Source of the DNA: JBCCFK01 sp965262315
GTDB lineage: Bacteria > Actinomycetota > Acidimicrobiia > Acidimicrobiales > UBA8592
Assembly: GCA_965262315.1 (NCBI GenBank)
Contig: CBDHFJ010000145.1
Location: 1-22,110, forward strand
Direction: 5' to 3'
Length of the DNA: 22,110 bases
The notes beneath the pieces are model-generated. The model was not told the DNA's origin. It did no database searches and worked only from the letters and a program-made list of their open reading frames with translations. The translations under genes were made by a program, and so were the position numbers. This document shows positions 6,561-15,253 of this stretch, in pieces. Within the stretch, counting starts at the first letter, position 1; each line of letters opens with the position of its first letter.

Positions 6561-7925
6561 ATGAAGACCGTGACCGAAGCCGCGCGAGAAGTCCCTGTCA
6601 TCGCGGAGGCCGACGTGGTCGTCGTCGGCTCCGGGCCCGGCGGGCTCGCAGCGGCACTTGCCGCGGCCCGTGCCGGGGTGCACGTCGTCCTCATCGAACG
6701 GTTCGGGTGCTTCGGCGGCAACATCACCGCGGTGGGTGTCGAGGGGTTCGCCTGGTACCGCCACGACCAGACCGTGGACTCCGAGGGCATCGGCCCCGAG
6801 TTCGAGGAACGCGCCAAGGCGATGGGGGCCGCCCAGCCCGAGCCGCAGTCGGACTCGCATGCGCTCGACGGCGAGCTGTTCAAGTACGTCGCCGACGTCA
6901 TGGTGCAAGAAGCCGGGATCGAGCCGCTGCTGCACTGCACCGTGGTCGACGTGGTCATGGACGGCGATGGCATCCGAGGCGTGATCGTCGAGTCGAAGTC
7001 CGGCCGCCAGGCGGTGCTGGGCAAGGTGATCATCGACGGCTCGGGCGACGCCGACGTCGCGTTCCGAGCCGGGGCCCCGACGGTCATGGCGCCGAGGGAG
7101 CACCTGATGGCCGCCTCGGTGATGTTCCACATGAGTGGCGTGGACAAGGCCGCGTTCGTCCAGGGCGTCAAGGACGACCCCGCCACCTACGCCGACTGGT
7201 CCAACGCCGACGAGTGGTCGATGGAGACCAGCGGCAAAGAGGACGACATGTTCTCGCCGTTCCTGTCGAAGCCGTTCGACAAGGCCAAGGCCGAGGGCAT
7301 CATCCCCGCGGACGTCAAGACCATCGGCGGCACCTGGGGTGCCATCAGCGACCAGGGCGACCTGACCTACCTCAACCTGGTCCACATGCCGAACATCGAC
7401 GGCACCGATGTGCGGTCGTTGACCGACGGCGAGATCGAGGGTCGCCGCCAGGCGCTGATGGCGGTGGAGGCGCTCCGCCGCTTCACCCCGGGCTGCGAGC
7501 ATGCCAAGCTCCGCAACTTCGGCATGACCATCGGCATCCGCGACACCCGCAAGATCGATGCGGTCTACAACATGACTGCCGGTGACGTCCGCGAGCAGGG
7601 CCGGTTCTCGGACTCGATCGGCATCTTCCCCGAGTTCCTCGACGGTTACGGCATCCTGATCCTGCCGACGACCGGTCGGTACTTCCACGTTCCGTATCGG
7701 TCGCTGCTCCCGCGGGCGGTCGAGAACCTGCTCGTCGCCGGACGCAGCATCGGTGGGGACCGCGACAGTCACACCGCCGTCCGCAACATGATGTGCTGCG
7801 CGGTGTCGGGCCAGGGCGCCGGCGCCGCGGCAGCCGTCGCGGTACGTACCGCGCGCCCCCCTCGGGACGTCGATCTCGGCGGCGTCCGGGACGAGTTGCG
7901 GCGCCAGGGCGCCCGCCTGGACTGA
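6561..7925 (+). CDS. FAD-dependent oxidoreductase
   Basis: 454 residues. A Rossmann ADP-binding motif GSGPGG (23-28) is followed by an acidic strand end (LIER) and FGCFGGNITAVG. The C-terminal FAD-binding segment reads LPRAVENLLVAGRSIGGDRDSHTAVRNM and ends with a Gly/Ala-rich helix. This is the pattern of the broad PF12831-type FAD oxidoreductase family; the substrate cannot be told from sequence. No signal peptide is seen, so it is cytoplasmic. It stands 35 bases after the PAS protein and 282 bases before the ABC importer. A link to oxidation of the importer's substrate is only inference from position. The start is the first ATG after the upstream gene and no good ribosome site is visible. 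Confidence 0.8.
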   Translation: MKTVTEAAREVPVIAEADVVVVGSGPGGLAAALAAARAGVHVVLIERFGCFGGNITAVGVEGFAWYRHDQTVDSEGIGPEFEERAKAMGAAQPEPQSDSHALDGELFKYVADVMVQEAGIEPLLHCTVVDVVMDGDGIRGVIVESKSGRQAVLGKVIIDGSGDADVAFRAGAPTVMAPREHLMAASVMFHMSGVDKAAFVQGVKDDPATYADWSNADEWSMETSGKEDDMFSPFLSKPFDKAKAEGIIPADVKTIGGTWGAISDQGDLTYLNLVHMPNIDGTDVRSLTDGEIEGRRQALMAVEALRRFTPGCEHAKLRNFGMTIGIRDTRKIDAVYNMTAGDVREQGRFSDSIGIFPEFLDGYGILILPTTGRYFHVPYRSLLPRAVENLLVAGRSIGGDRDSHTAVRNMMCCAVSGQGAGAAAAVAVRTARPPRDVDLGGVRDELRRQGARLD

Positions 7926-7943
7926 ATCCGACCTGTGCCGGTT

Positions 7944-7981
7944 GTCACTCAGAACATGACGTCCTGTCACATCCGAGTGAC
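7944..7981. promoter_or_regulatory. Inverted-repeat cluster of GTCAC/GTGAC in the 282-base gap
   Basis: GTCACTC (7944-7950) is complementary to GAGTGAC (7975-7981). Within it, GTCAC (7966-7970) and GTGAC (7977-7981) form a second inverted repeat with a 6-base spacer. This could be an operator for the importer operon or a 3' hairpin of the oxidoreductase gene. The remainder of the gap up to 8116 shows nothing else I can name. Confidence 0.35.
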
Positions 7982-8116
7982 GGATCGGACGGACACGAGC
8001 AGCGGTCGCCTCGCTGTTTCCCCTGGTCAACGCCCTGTCGGATCCCCCGTTACCACGTCGTCACGGACGCGTGGCCATCGCGTACGTCCGAAAGCCGCCA
8101 GTCCGAGGGGGGTGGG

Positions 8117-8145
8117 TTGCTGAGCCAAGGGCCCGTCACTATGGT
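8117..8145 (+). promoter_or_regulatory. Putative sigma-70-type promoter of the ABC importer operon
   Basis: The -35 TTGCTG (8117-8122) and -10 TATGGT (8140-8145) are separated by 17 bases. This would give a leader of about 55 bases before the ATG at 8208, which carries a strong GGAGG at 8193-8197. Confidence 0.5.
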
Positions 8146-8207
8146 CGCTTGGCGTTGTGGGCCGACCGGATAGGCCCCGACAACGGACCTCCGGAGGGGG
8201 AGATCAC

Positions 8208-9959
8208 ATGAACTGGAAGCGGATCGACGGAATTCGTCGGCGGAGCACCGCGCTCGAGAACGACCTCATCGACCACTACGTTGCCGGCACCATCAGCCGC
8301 CGCAACTTCGTCCGTCGGGGCACGATCCTCGGCCTGACCCTGCCCGCGATGGGTGCGATCATCGCCGCCTGCGGTGGCGACGACGACGACGAGGGTGGTG
8401 CGGCGGCAGGCGTTCCGGAGACCCGGATCCAGACCGAGTCGACCGGCACCAAGGGCGGCACGGTCATCGCCGCCATCCAGCAGGGCGACGCCAACTCCGG
8501 CCTCGACCCGCTGAACATGCTCGACCTCGGCACCTACTCGGTGCTCTCGCAGAGCTTCGAGTACCTCGTCGGCCTGGCCGACGACGGCAACATCGGCTCG
8601 ACCGCGCTGGCCACCGGCTGGAGCACCAACGACGACGCCACCCAGTGGACGTTCAACCTCCGCGAGGGTGTGCTCTGGCAGGACGGCAGCCCGTTCACGG
8701 CCGCCGACGTCGCGGCCACGATCGACCGCATGATCTCCGTCGGTGCCGGCCTCACCGAGGAAGCCGTGAGCACCGGCACCACCGAGGTCGTCGACGACGT
8801 CACCGTCCAGGTGAACCTCAACAGCGCCAACGGCAACCTTCCGGTCCTGTTGTCGATCTACAACCCGCAGTCGCTGATCACCCCCGCCGACTACGACAGC
8901 GGCACGCTGCTGAACGACCGTCCTGCCGGCACCGGCCCGTGGATCCTCGACGACTTCGACCCGGTCACCTTCAACGCTCGATTCATCCCCAACACCAACT
9001 GGTGGGGCGGCGAGGTCAACCTCGAGGGCATCGAGCTCCAGGGTTTCGATTCGGGCGGCACCGCCGTGGCTGCGATGGCGGCCCGCGAGGTCGACATGAT
9101 CCAGAACTTCGCCGTCGCCGACGGGCAGAACCTGCTCGACGACGAGGGCCTCGAGCTGTTGAACCCCCCGTCGGCCAACCACCGTCAGCTCTGGTTCAAC
9201 ACCCAGCTTCCGGCGGATGGCCCGTTCGCCAACAAGCTGGTCCGCCAGGCCGTCGGCCATGCCCTCAACCGCGAGCAGATGGTCAACGTGTTGTTCCGTG
9301 GTCGGGCCATCGTGGCCAACGACCACCCGGTCCACCCGACGCTGCCGTTCTTCGATGCCTCCCAGGAGCAGCGGGCCTACGACCCCGACCGTGCCCAGGA
9401 GCTGCTGGCCGAGGCCGGCTACGGCGATGGCATCACCTCCACCCTGCAGACCGGCGACCTCGCCGAGATCCCCGATCTCGCCGCCATCGTCGAGCAGAAC
9501 CTGGCCGAGGTCGGCATCACCACCCCGGTCAACGTGACGCCCAACGCCGACTTCTACGGCGAGTACTGGTGCACCGGTGCGCCCTGGGGCGCCCAGCCCG
9601 ACACCGGCGGGCCCGGTTTGCCCTGTGGCGCGTCGGCCGACATCGGCATCGTGGACTACGGCCACCGGCCCACCCCCGACATCTTCTTCGGCCGTGCCCT
9701 GGCCACCGACGGCGACTGGAACTCCTCGAACTTCGCCAACAGCGAGTTCGACCAGCTGTTCAGCGACTACCAGAGCGCCGCCGACGTCGACGGGCAGAAG
9801 ACCGCGGTGGCGGCCATCCAGGAACTCCTCCACGAGGAGATGCCTGCGGCCTACCCGTTCTTCTACGACTACCTGTCGGCGCACGACTCGTCGGTCAGCG
9901 GTGTGCGAGTGACCGCGCTCGGCCACATGCAGTTCGACAACGCCTCGAAGGACACCTGA
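8208..9959 (+). CDS. ABC transporter substrate-binding lipoprotein, family 5 (peptide/opine/nickel type)
   Basis: 583 residues. Captures a small ligand outside the membrane for the permeases that follow. A long N-region precedes a Tat-like signal (SRRNFVRRG, residues 30-38, then LGLTLPAMGAIIAAC) with a lipobox ending at C55, so it is probably exported folded and lipid-anchored. The mature part shows family-5 features: TWTFNLREGVLWQDG-like sequence (here QWTFNLREGVLWQDG), TGPW, NTNWWGG, and VRQAVGHALNREQMV. The ligand is not evident; the family takes peptides, opines, nickel complexes and other amines. The start at ATG 8208 is set by GGAGGGGG at 8193-8200; an earlier in-frame GTG at 8157 would add 17 residues. 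The gene is followed by a strong hairpin before the permease genes. Confidence 0.9.
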   Translation: MNWKRIDGIRRRSTALENDLIDHYVAGTISRRNFVRRGTILGLTLPAMGAIIAACGGDDDDEGGAAAGVPETRIQTESTGTKGGTVIAAIQQGDANSGLDPLNMLDLGTYSVLSQSFEYLVGLADDGNIGSTALATGWSTNDDATQWTFNLREGVLWQDGSPFTAADVAATIDRMISVGAGLTEEAVSTGTTEVVDDVTVQVNLNSANGNLPVLLSIYNPQSLITPADYDSGTLLNDRPAGTGPWILDDFDPVTFNARFIPNTNWWGGEVNLEGIELQGFDSGGTAVAAMAAREVDMIQNFAVADGQNLLDDEGLELLNPPSANHRQLWFNTQLPADGPFANKLVRQAVGHALNREQMVNVLFRGRAIVANDHPVHPTLPFFDASQEQRAYDPDRAQELLAEAGYGDGITSTLQTGDLAEIPDLAAIVEQNLAEVGITTPVNVTPNADFYGEYWCTGAPWGAQPDTGGPGLPCGASADIGIVDYGHRPTPDIFFGRALATDGDWNSSNFANSEFDQLFSDYQSAADVDGQKTAVAAIQELLHEEMPAAYPFFYDYLSAHDSSVSGVRVTALGHMQFDNASKDT

Positions 9960-9999
9960 GCCGTCGTCGTCAACCGACAACTGCAGCTGATCCATCTGC

Positions 10000-10030
10000 G
10001 GAAGGCGGGGCGCACTTCGCCCCGCCTTCC
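10000..10030 (+). terminator. Perfect 13-bp hairpin between binding protein and permease genes
   Basis: GGAAGGCGGGGCG (10000-10012) is followed by a CACTT loop and its exact complement (10018-10030). No T-run follows. Such a structure often lets the binding protein be made in excess of the membrane parts, by attenuation or by protecting the upstream mRNA; that role is inference here. Confidence 0.65.
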
Positions 10031-10076
10031 CGCGTATGGGACACTGCGACACGAGCGCACCAACCAGGGGGGTTGA

Positions 10077-11039
10077 GTGGGACGCTTCATCATTCGTCGT
10101 CTGCTGACGGCGGTCGTGACCTTGGCCATCGTGTTGGTCATCGTCACCCTCATTCCGAACATCGCGCCAGGTGACCCGGCGCGGAAGATCGCGGGCGGCA
10201 CTGCGTCGCCCGAACGGCTGGCCGAGGTCACCGAGGCGCTGGGCCTCAACGACTCCATCCCCACCCAGCTCGCCGACCTCACCCAGTCCGTGGTGACGTT
10301 CGACTACGGCGACTCCAGCTCGGTCGCCCGCGGCGAGACCGCGATGAGCATCGTGCAGACGGCGTTGTGGAATTCCACGAAGCTGGTGACCTTCGCCCTC
10401 GTCATCGTCATCCCGCTGTCGATCCTGGGCGGCCTCGTCGCCGCGTACAAGAAGGACACCTGGATCGACCGCACGATCGTCAACCTGGGTCTGGCCTTCT
10501 CCTCGATTCCCGAGTTCGTGGCAGGCGTTCTCCTGCTGGCGTTCCTGGCCGTGCCCATCGGGTTCTTCAAGGTGGGCGCGTTCGCGCCCGACGGCTCAGG
10601 GTTCTTCACCCAGCTCCAGCACCTGTTGCTGCCGGCGCTCGCGGTGCTGATGGTGTACTTCGGCTACATCGCCCGCATCACCCGCGCCGGGACCATCCAG
10701 GCGCTCGAGTCCGACTACGTGCGCACGGCCTTCATGCGCGGCCTGTCGACGCCCGAGGTGTTCCGCAAGCACGTGCTCCGCAATGCCCTCCAGCCCACCG
10801 TCGCCGTGGTCGGCACCCAGCTCGGCTACATGCTCGGTGGCATGGTCGGCCTCGAGTTCGTCTTCGACTACCCGGGCCTGGGCAACACGATCTTCAAAGC
10901 GATCGACAAAGCCGACTATCCGGTGCTCAAGGCCGGGGTGCTGACCGTCGCCATCATCTACATGAGCGCCACCCTCCTGGCCGACCTGGTCATCGCCTGG
11001 ATGAACCCGAGAGCACGCGCCGCACTGGGGGACGACTGA
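10077..11039 (+). CDS. ABC transporter permease, DppB/OppB type
   Basis: 320 residues forming one half of the importer channel. An N-terminal membrane helix (LLTAVVTLAIVLVIVTLIP) is followed by the conserved APGDPA segment of this family. Several further helices follow (VTFALVIVIPLSILGGLVAAY, FVAGVLLLAFLAVPIGFF, LLLPALAVLMVYFGYIA). The EAA-type cytoplasmic loop YVRTAFMRGLSTPEVFRKHVLRNALQP docks to the ATPase. The GTG start at 10077 follows a G-rich ribosome site (AGGGGGG). Only one base separates its stop from the next permease gene. Confidence 0.92.
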   Translation: MGRFIIRRLLTAVVTLAIVLVIVTLIPNIAPGDPARKIAGGTASPERLAEVTEALGLNDSIPTQLADLTQSVVTFDYGDSSSVARGETAMSIVQTALWNSTKLVTFALVIVIPLSILGGLVAAYKKDTWIDRTIVNLGLAFSSIPEFVAGVLLLAFLAVPIGFFKVGAFAPDGSGFFTQLQHLLLPALAVLMVYFGYIARITRAGTIQALESDYVRTAFMRGLSTPEVFRKHVLRNALQPTVAVVGTQLGYMLGGMVGLEFVFDYPGLGNTIFKAIDKADYPVLKAGVLTVAIIYMSATLLADLVIAWMNPRARAALGDD

Positions 11040-11040
11040 C

Positions 11041-11961
11041 ATGGCGGACATCGACGACACCACACCATCGGGCGACGACGGCCTCCCCGTCGAGGACGAC
11101 GACGCCACCGGTGGGGCGACCCGCCAGCAGATTCGTCGGGAGCAGCGCCAGGTCCTGTTCCGCAGCCCCGGGTTCGTCTTCGGCGCGGCGATCCTCCTCT
11201 TCTGGCTCCTCGCGGCCATCGTGCCCGGCCTGCTCACCACCCAGGACCCGGGCGAGTCGTCCAGTTCGATCTTCCCCGACACCAGCCCCGGCGGCGACGC
11301 CTGGTTCGGCACCGATCAGATCGCTCGAGACGTCTACGCCCGGGTGATCTTCGGCGCCCGTCCGATCCTCATCGTGGCGCCGCTGGCCACCCTCATCGCC
11401 ATCGTGGTCGGCACCTTCCTCGGGCTGATCATGGGCTACTACCGCAGCTGGACCGACGAGATCCTGAGCCGCATCATCGAGGCCATCCTGTCGATTCCGG
11501 TGATCTTGATGGCCATCCTGGTCATCTTCACCTTCGGCAGTTCGCGACCGGTGATCATCGGCACCATCGCCGTGTTGTTCGTGCCGGCCATCACCCGTAC
11601 GGTCCGTTCAGCGGCGATCGCCGAGTCGCAGCTGGACTACGTGACCTCGGCCAAGATGCGCGGTGAGCGCGGTGTGTACATCGTGAGCCGTGAAATCCTG
11701 CCGAACGTGACGGGCGTGATCATCGTGGAGGCCACCGTGCGTCTGGGCTACGCGGTCTTCACCTACGCCACGCTCGCCTTCCTGGGCTTCTCCGCCGGGA
11801 GCGCCACCACCCCCGACTGGGGGGTGGACGTGGCGAACACCTACACCCGCATCATCTCCGACGTCTGGTGGCCGACGATCTTCCCGGCACTCGCCATCGC
11901 CAGCCTGGTGATCGCGGTGAACCTGATCGCCGACTCGATCGACAAGGCGCTGAAGTCGTGA
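11041..11961 (+). CDS. ABC transporter permease, DppC/OppC type
   Basis: 306 residues, second half of the channel. A soluble acidic N-terminus of about 35 residues precedes the first helix (FVFGAAILLFWLLAAIVPGLL). The family motif WFGTDQIARDVYARVIFGAR follows, then several helices. The EAA loop reads YVTSAKMRGERGVYIVSREILPNV, and LAFLGFSAG, PDWG and WWPTIFPALAI are typical of the family. The start sits one base after the previous stop, so the two permeases are probably made in equal amounts. Confidence 0.92.
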   Translation: MADIDDTTPSGDDGLPVEDDDATGGATRQQIRREQRQVLFRSPGFVFGAAILLFWLLAAIVPGLLTTQDPGESSSSIFPDTSPGGDAWFGTDQIARDVYARVIFGARPILIVAPLATLIAIVVGTFLGLIMGYYRSWTDEILSRIIEAILSIPVILMAILVIFTFGSSRPVIIGTIAVLFVPAITRTVRSAAIAESQLDYVTSAKMRGERGVYIVSREILPNVTGVIIVEATVRLGYAVFTYATLAFLGFSAGSATTPDWGVDVANTYTRIISDVWWPTIFPALAIASLVIAVNLIADSIDKALKS

Positions 11962-11995
11962 GTGGTGCCGCACAGCAGCAAGCGAGGAGGGCCGC

Positions 11996-14041
11996 GTGAG
12001 CCTGCTACGGGACGAGAGCCAACCGGCGTTGGCCGTCGAGGACCTCGAGATGGCCTACGTGGTGCGGGGCACGCCCCGCGAGGTCCTGCGCGGTGTCACG
12101 TTCTCGATCCAGCCGGGCGAGGCCTACGGCCTGGTCGGCGAATCCGGCTGCGGCAAGTCGACCACCGCCTACACCGCGCTGCGGTACCTGCCTGGCAATG
12201 CCCTGGTGACCGGGGGCACGGTGAGTGCGAGCGGGAACGATCTCATGCAGATGTCGGCCAAGGACCTGCGTGAGTTCCGGGCCCGGCACGCCTCGATGGT
12301 GTTCCAGGATCCGGTGCAGGCCGTCAACCCGGTGCTGAAGATCGGCCGCCAGGTGGCCGAGTCCTTCGAGGTGGTCGGCCACAGCAAGAGCGCCGCGATG
12401 AACCGCGCCAAGGAGGCGCTGGAGCGGGTGCACATCGCCGACCCCACCTCGGTCATGGAGCGGTATCCCTACCAGCTGTCGGGCGGCATGCTCCAGCGTG
12501 TGGTCATCGCCATGGCGCTTGCGTCCGAGCCGGCGCTGCTGGTCCTCGACGAGCCCACCACCGGCCTCGACGCCACGGTCGAAGCCGAGGTGCTGGACCT
12601 GGTGCGTGAGCTGCGGGCCGATCTGAACGCCGCCATCCTCCTGATCGCCCACAACCTCGGCGTCATCCGCAGCATGTGCGATCGCGTCGGTGTGATGTAC
12701 GCCGGCCGCGTGGTCGAGGAGGGAACGGTCGACGAGGTCTTCGACAACCCGAGCCATGCCTACACCAAGGGTCTGCTCAACTCGATTCCCCGCCGCGGCC
12801 TGCGCAAGACCGATCGGGAGCTGTTCGCCATCCCCGGCAATCTCCCCCAGATCGGCGACCCCCTGCCCACCTGCGTCTACGTGGATCGCTGCCCGATCGC
12901 CACCGAGATCTGCAGCACCGACGTGCCGCCCATCGTGCAGCGAGAGGGTGCGCACTGGACCCGCTGCCACCACCCCGATCGCATCGACGAGGTTCCGGAC
13001 CCCGTGGAGACCGACTGGGAACACGACATCGGGACCGAGGAGATCATCGGGGTCCACGGGGTCTCCAAGACCTTCCATCAGCGCGGCGTCGACATTCCGG
13101 CGCTTGTCAGCATCGACCTCGGGTTCGCCGACGGCGAGACGCTCGGTCTCGTCGGCGAGTCGGGCTCCGGCAAGTCCACGCTGGCAAAGACCATGCTCGG
13201 CGTCCACGCTGCCGACGAGGGGGGCGAGATCACCCTGCGCGGCCGGCCGATGGCGCCGATGGCCACCAAGCGTGTCGAAGAGTCGATCCGGGCGATGCAG
13301 ATGGTCTTCCAGAACCCGGACTCGGCGCTCAACCGATCGTGGACGGTGCGGCGGATCCTCATGCGCACCGTGACCAGGCTCACCGGTCTCAAGGGTGATG
13401 AGGCCGAGGCTCGAGCGGTCGAGATCGCCACCGCGATGCGTCTGTCGCCACGGCATCTCGACATGCGGCCACGCCAACTCTCAGGTGGCCTCAAACAGCG
13501 CGTCGCCATCGCTCGGGCGTTCGCCGGCGACCCCGAGGTCGTGGTGTGCGACGAACCCACCTCGGCCCTCGACGTGTCGGTCCAGGCCGCGATCCTGAAC
13601 CTGCTGGCGACCCTTCAGCGCGAGCAGCGGACCAGCTATCTCTTCATCAGCCACGACATCGGTGTGGTGCGGTACCTGTCGGACCGGGTGGCGGTCATGT
13701 ACGTCGGTCGGCTCATGGAGCTGGCCACCACCGACAAGATGTTCGAGGGTCCGAACCATCCCTACACCGAGGCGCTGCTCAGCGCGGTGCCGAGCGTCGA
13801 CGGCAAGGCCGAGCACCGGATTCCGCTGACCGGTGAGATCCCGAGCCCCAAGGATCCGCCCTCCGGCTGTGTGTTCCACACCCGCTGTCACCGCGTGATC
13901 CCCGGCACCTGCGACGTCGAGACTCCTGAGCTGAAGGAGATCGCGCCCGGCCACAAGATGGCCTGCCACATCCCGGCCGAGCAGCTGGTCGAGCTCCAGA
14001 CGCGGGACCGGGCGGCGGCCGCCGGCGCCGGGGCCGAGTAG
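11996..14041 (+). CDS. ABC transporter ATP-binding protein, DppD-DppF fusion
   Basis: 681 residues; one chain carries both ATPases of the importer. First half: Walker A GESGCGKST (48-56), signature LSGGMLQRV, Walker B LLVLDEPTTGLD, and an oligopeptide-type C-terminal extension with several Cys (RCPIATEIC, TRCHHPD). Second half: Walker A GESGSGKST, signature LSGGLKQRV, Walker B VVCDEPTSALDVS, and a second Cys-bearing extension (GCVFHTRCHRV, MACHIP). The GTG start is supported by GAGGAGG at 11984-11990, and the gap to the permease gene is 34 bases. Such double proteins are common in family-5 systems. All catalytic motifs look intact in both halves. Confidence 0.93.
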   Translation: MSLLRDESQPALAVEDLEMAYVVRGTPREVLRGVTFSIQPGEAYGLVGESGCGKSTTAYTALRYLPGNALVTGGTVSASGNDLMQMSAKDLREFRARHASMVFQDPVQAVNPVLKIGRQVAESFEVVGHSKSAAMNRAKEALERVHIADPTSVMERYPYQLSGGMLQRVVIAMALASEPALLVLDEPTTGLDATVEAEVLDLVRELRADLNAAILLIAHNLGVIRSMCDRVGVMYAGRVVEEGTVDEVFDNPSHAYTKGLLNSIPRRGLRKTDRELFAIPGNLPQIGDPLPTCVYVDRCPIATEICSTDVPPIVQREGAHWTRCHHPDRIDEVPDPVETDWEHDIGTEEIIGVHGVSKTFHQRGVDIPALVSIDLGFADGETLGLVGESGSGKSTLAKTMLGVHAADEGGEITLRGRPMAPMATKRVEESIRAMQMVFQNPDSALNRSWTVRRILMRTVTRLTGLKGDEAEARAVEIATAMRLSPRHLDMRPRQLSGGLKQRVAIARAFAGDPEVVVCDEPTSALDVSVQAAILNLLATLQREQRTSYLFISHDIGVVRYLSDRVAVMYVGRLMELATTDKMFEGPNHPYTEALLSAVPSVDGKAEHRIPLTGEIPSPKDPPSGCVFHTRCHRVIPGTCDVETPELKEIAPGHKMACHIPAEQLVELQTRDRAAAAGAGAE

Positions 14042-14060
14042 TCGATCGTCGGACACCTGA

Positions 14061-14077
14061 TGGCCACCCAGTGGTCA
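14061..14077 (+). terminator. Small hairpin after the importer operon
   Basis: TGGCCAC (14061-14067) pairs with GTGGTCA (14071-14077), including one G-U pair, around a CCA loop, 20 bases after the stop. No T-run is present, so function as a terminator is uncertain. Confidence 0.35.
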
Positions 14078-14096
14078 GGCAGGATTGCGCGTTTGT

Positions 14097-14128
14097 ATTG
14101 TGGCAACCCGGTGCCGAGCGACCACAAT
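14097..14128. promoter_or_regulatory. Inverted repeat ATTGTGG-N18-CCACAAT in front of the phosphatase gene
   Basis: Perfect 7-base arms (14097-14103 and 14122-14128) lie just upstream of GTG 14137. The right arm contains CACAAT, which resembles a -10 box 8 bases before the start codon; no ribosome site is visible, so a leaderless transcript controlled at this repeat is possible. Confidence 0.35.
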
Positions 14129-14136
14129 GGTGTCCC

Positions 14137-14748
14137 GTGAGCCGGCCACAGTCACTCGTCGCCCTCGACGCCGAGGGTGTGATCATTCCCGAGGTGTGGA
14201 TCGCCGTCGCCGAGGCGACCGGCATCGACGAGCTGCGCCGGACCACCCGCGACGAGCCCGACTACGACGTCTTGATGAAGGGTCGGCTGTCCGTACTGGC
14301 CGAGCACGGGATCACCATGTCGGCCATCCAGGAGGTCATCGCCGGCCTGGGTGCGCTCCCCGGAGCGTGTGCCTTCCTCGACGAGCTCCGCATCCGCACG
14401 CAGGTGGTGATCCTGTCGGACACGTTCGAGCAGTTCGGCGCCCCGCTGATGTGCCACCTGAACCAGCCCACGCTGCTGTGTCACCGCCTGGTGGTCGAGG
14501 ACGACCGTATCGTCGACTACCAGCTGCGCATGCCCGACCAGAAGCGCCACGCCGTGGCCGCGTTCCAGTCGCTCAACTACCGGGTCGTGGCCGCCGGGGA
14601 CTCCTACAACGACACGACCATGCTGACGCAGGCCGATGCCGGCTTCCTGTTCCACGCACCCGACAACGTGATCGCCGAGTTCCCCCAGTTCCCGGCGCTC
14701 GACACCTACGACGAACTCCTCGACAGCCTCACCGAGGCGATCTCGTGA
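14137..14748 (+). CDS. thrH: ThrH-type phosphoserine phosphatase / homoserine phosphotransferase (HAD family)
   Basis: 203 residues, very close in length and sequence pattern to Pseudomonas ThrH (205 residues). Dephosphorylates phosphoserine and can move the phosphate to homoserine, linking serine and threonine synthesis. Seen: HAD motif I as D11-A-E13, the ThrH form of DxD; PDYDVLMKGRL at 41-51; motif II S94 in VILSDTF; a Lys near 136; motif III GDSYNDTTML at 154-163; and the family-typical LFHAPDNVIAEFPQFPA. GTG 14137 is chosen because family similarity begins there; an in-frame start at 14071 adds 22 unrelated residues. The VOC gene follows after 12 bases and is likely co-transcribed. Confidence 0.92.
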   Translation: MSRPQSLVALDAEGVIIPEVWIAVAEATGIDELRRTTRDEPDYDVLMKGRLSVLAEHGITMSAIQEVIAGLGALPGACAFLDELRIRTQVVILSDTFEQFGAPLMCHLNQPTLLCHRLVVEDDRIVDYQLRMPDQKRHAVAAFQSLNYRVVAAGDSYNDTTMLTQADAGFLFHAPDNVIAEFPQFPALDTYDELLDSLTEAIS

Positions 14749-14760
14749 CGCCGGGTTGAC

Positions 14761-15183
14761 ATGACCCGACGGCCTCGCTTCCACCTCGCCTTCCCGGTGC
14801 ATGACCTGACCGAGGCCCGGCGGTTCTACGGCGAGATGCTCGGATGCCCCGAGGGGCGATCCAGCGAGGAGTGGGTCGACTTCGACCTCCACGGCCACCA
14901 GATCGTGGCGCACCTCGCGCCGGACGCCGTGTCCGCGCGCACCCACAACGAGGTCGACGGCGACCACGTGCCCGTCCCGCACTTCGGCCTCGTCATGCGG
15001 CCCGACGACTGGCAGCGCTTGGCCGATCGAGCTCGGGCCGCCGGTGTCGAGTTCGTCATCGAGCCCCACACCAGGTTCGCCGGCGAAGTGGGGGAGCAGT
15101 CCACGATGTTCTTCCTCGACCCCAGCGGCAACGCTCTGGAGTTCAAGGCCTTCGCCGACGATTCGCAGGTGTTCGCTCGCTGA
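14761..15183 (+). CDS. VOC (glyoxalase/bleomycin-resistance) superfamily protein
   Basis: 140 residues, one VOC module. The N-terminal half begins FHLAFPVHDLTEARRFYGEMLGC and the C-terminal half ends FFLDPSGNALEFKAF. Possible metal ligands are the first-strand His (FHLAF), the PHFGL His and the Glu of LEFK. It may be a lyase, isomerase or dioxygenase of a small molecule; the sequence does not decide. The start is the ATG 12 bases after the thrH stop, with only a weak ribosome site, which suggests coupling with thrH. Confidence 0.85.
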   Translation: MTRRPRFHLAFPVHDLTEARRFYGEMLGCPEGRSSEEWVDFDLHGHQIVAHLAPDAVSARTHNEVDGDHVPVPHFGLVMRPDDWQRLADRARAAGVEFVIEPHTRFAGEVGEQSTMFFLDPSGNALEFKAFADDSQVFAR

Positions 15184-15186
15184 CGG

Positions 15187-15218
15187 GCGTCGGTCCGAGG
15201 GACCGTCGCCGCCGACGC
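15187..15218 (+). terminator. Nested hairpin after the VOC gene
   Basis: The outer arms GCGTCGG (15187-15193) and CCGACGC (15212-15218) and an alternative inner hairpin GGTCC-GAG-GGACC (15192-15204) begin 4 bases after the stop. No T-run is seen. Confidence 0.4.
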
Positions 15219-15253
15219 TGGTGGAGCAGGGCCAGATCTGCCATCGTTTTCCG

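Noticed and set aside
7926..8207. tRNA-Sec (selC) in the 282-base gap
   Set aside because: No cloverleaf, no TTCGA T-loop in a paired context and no anticodon arm with TCA could be found.
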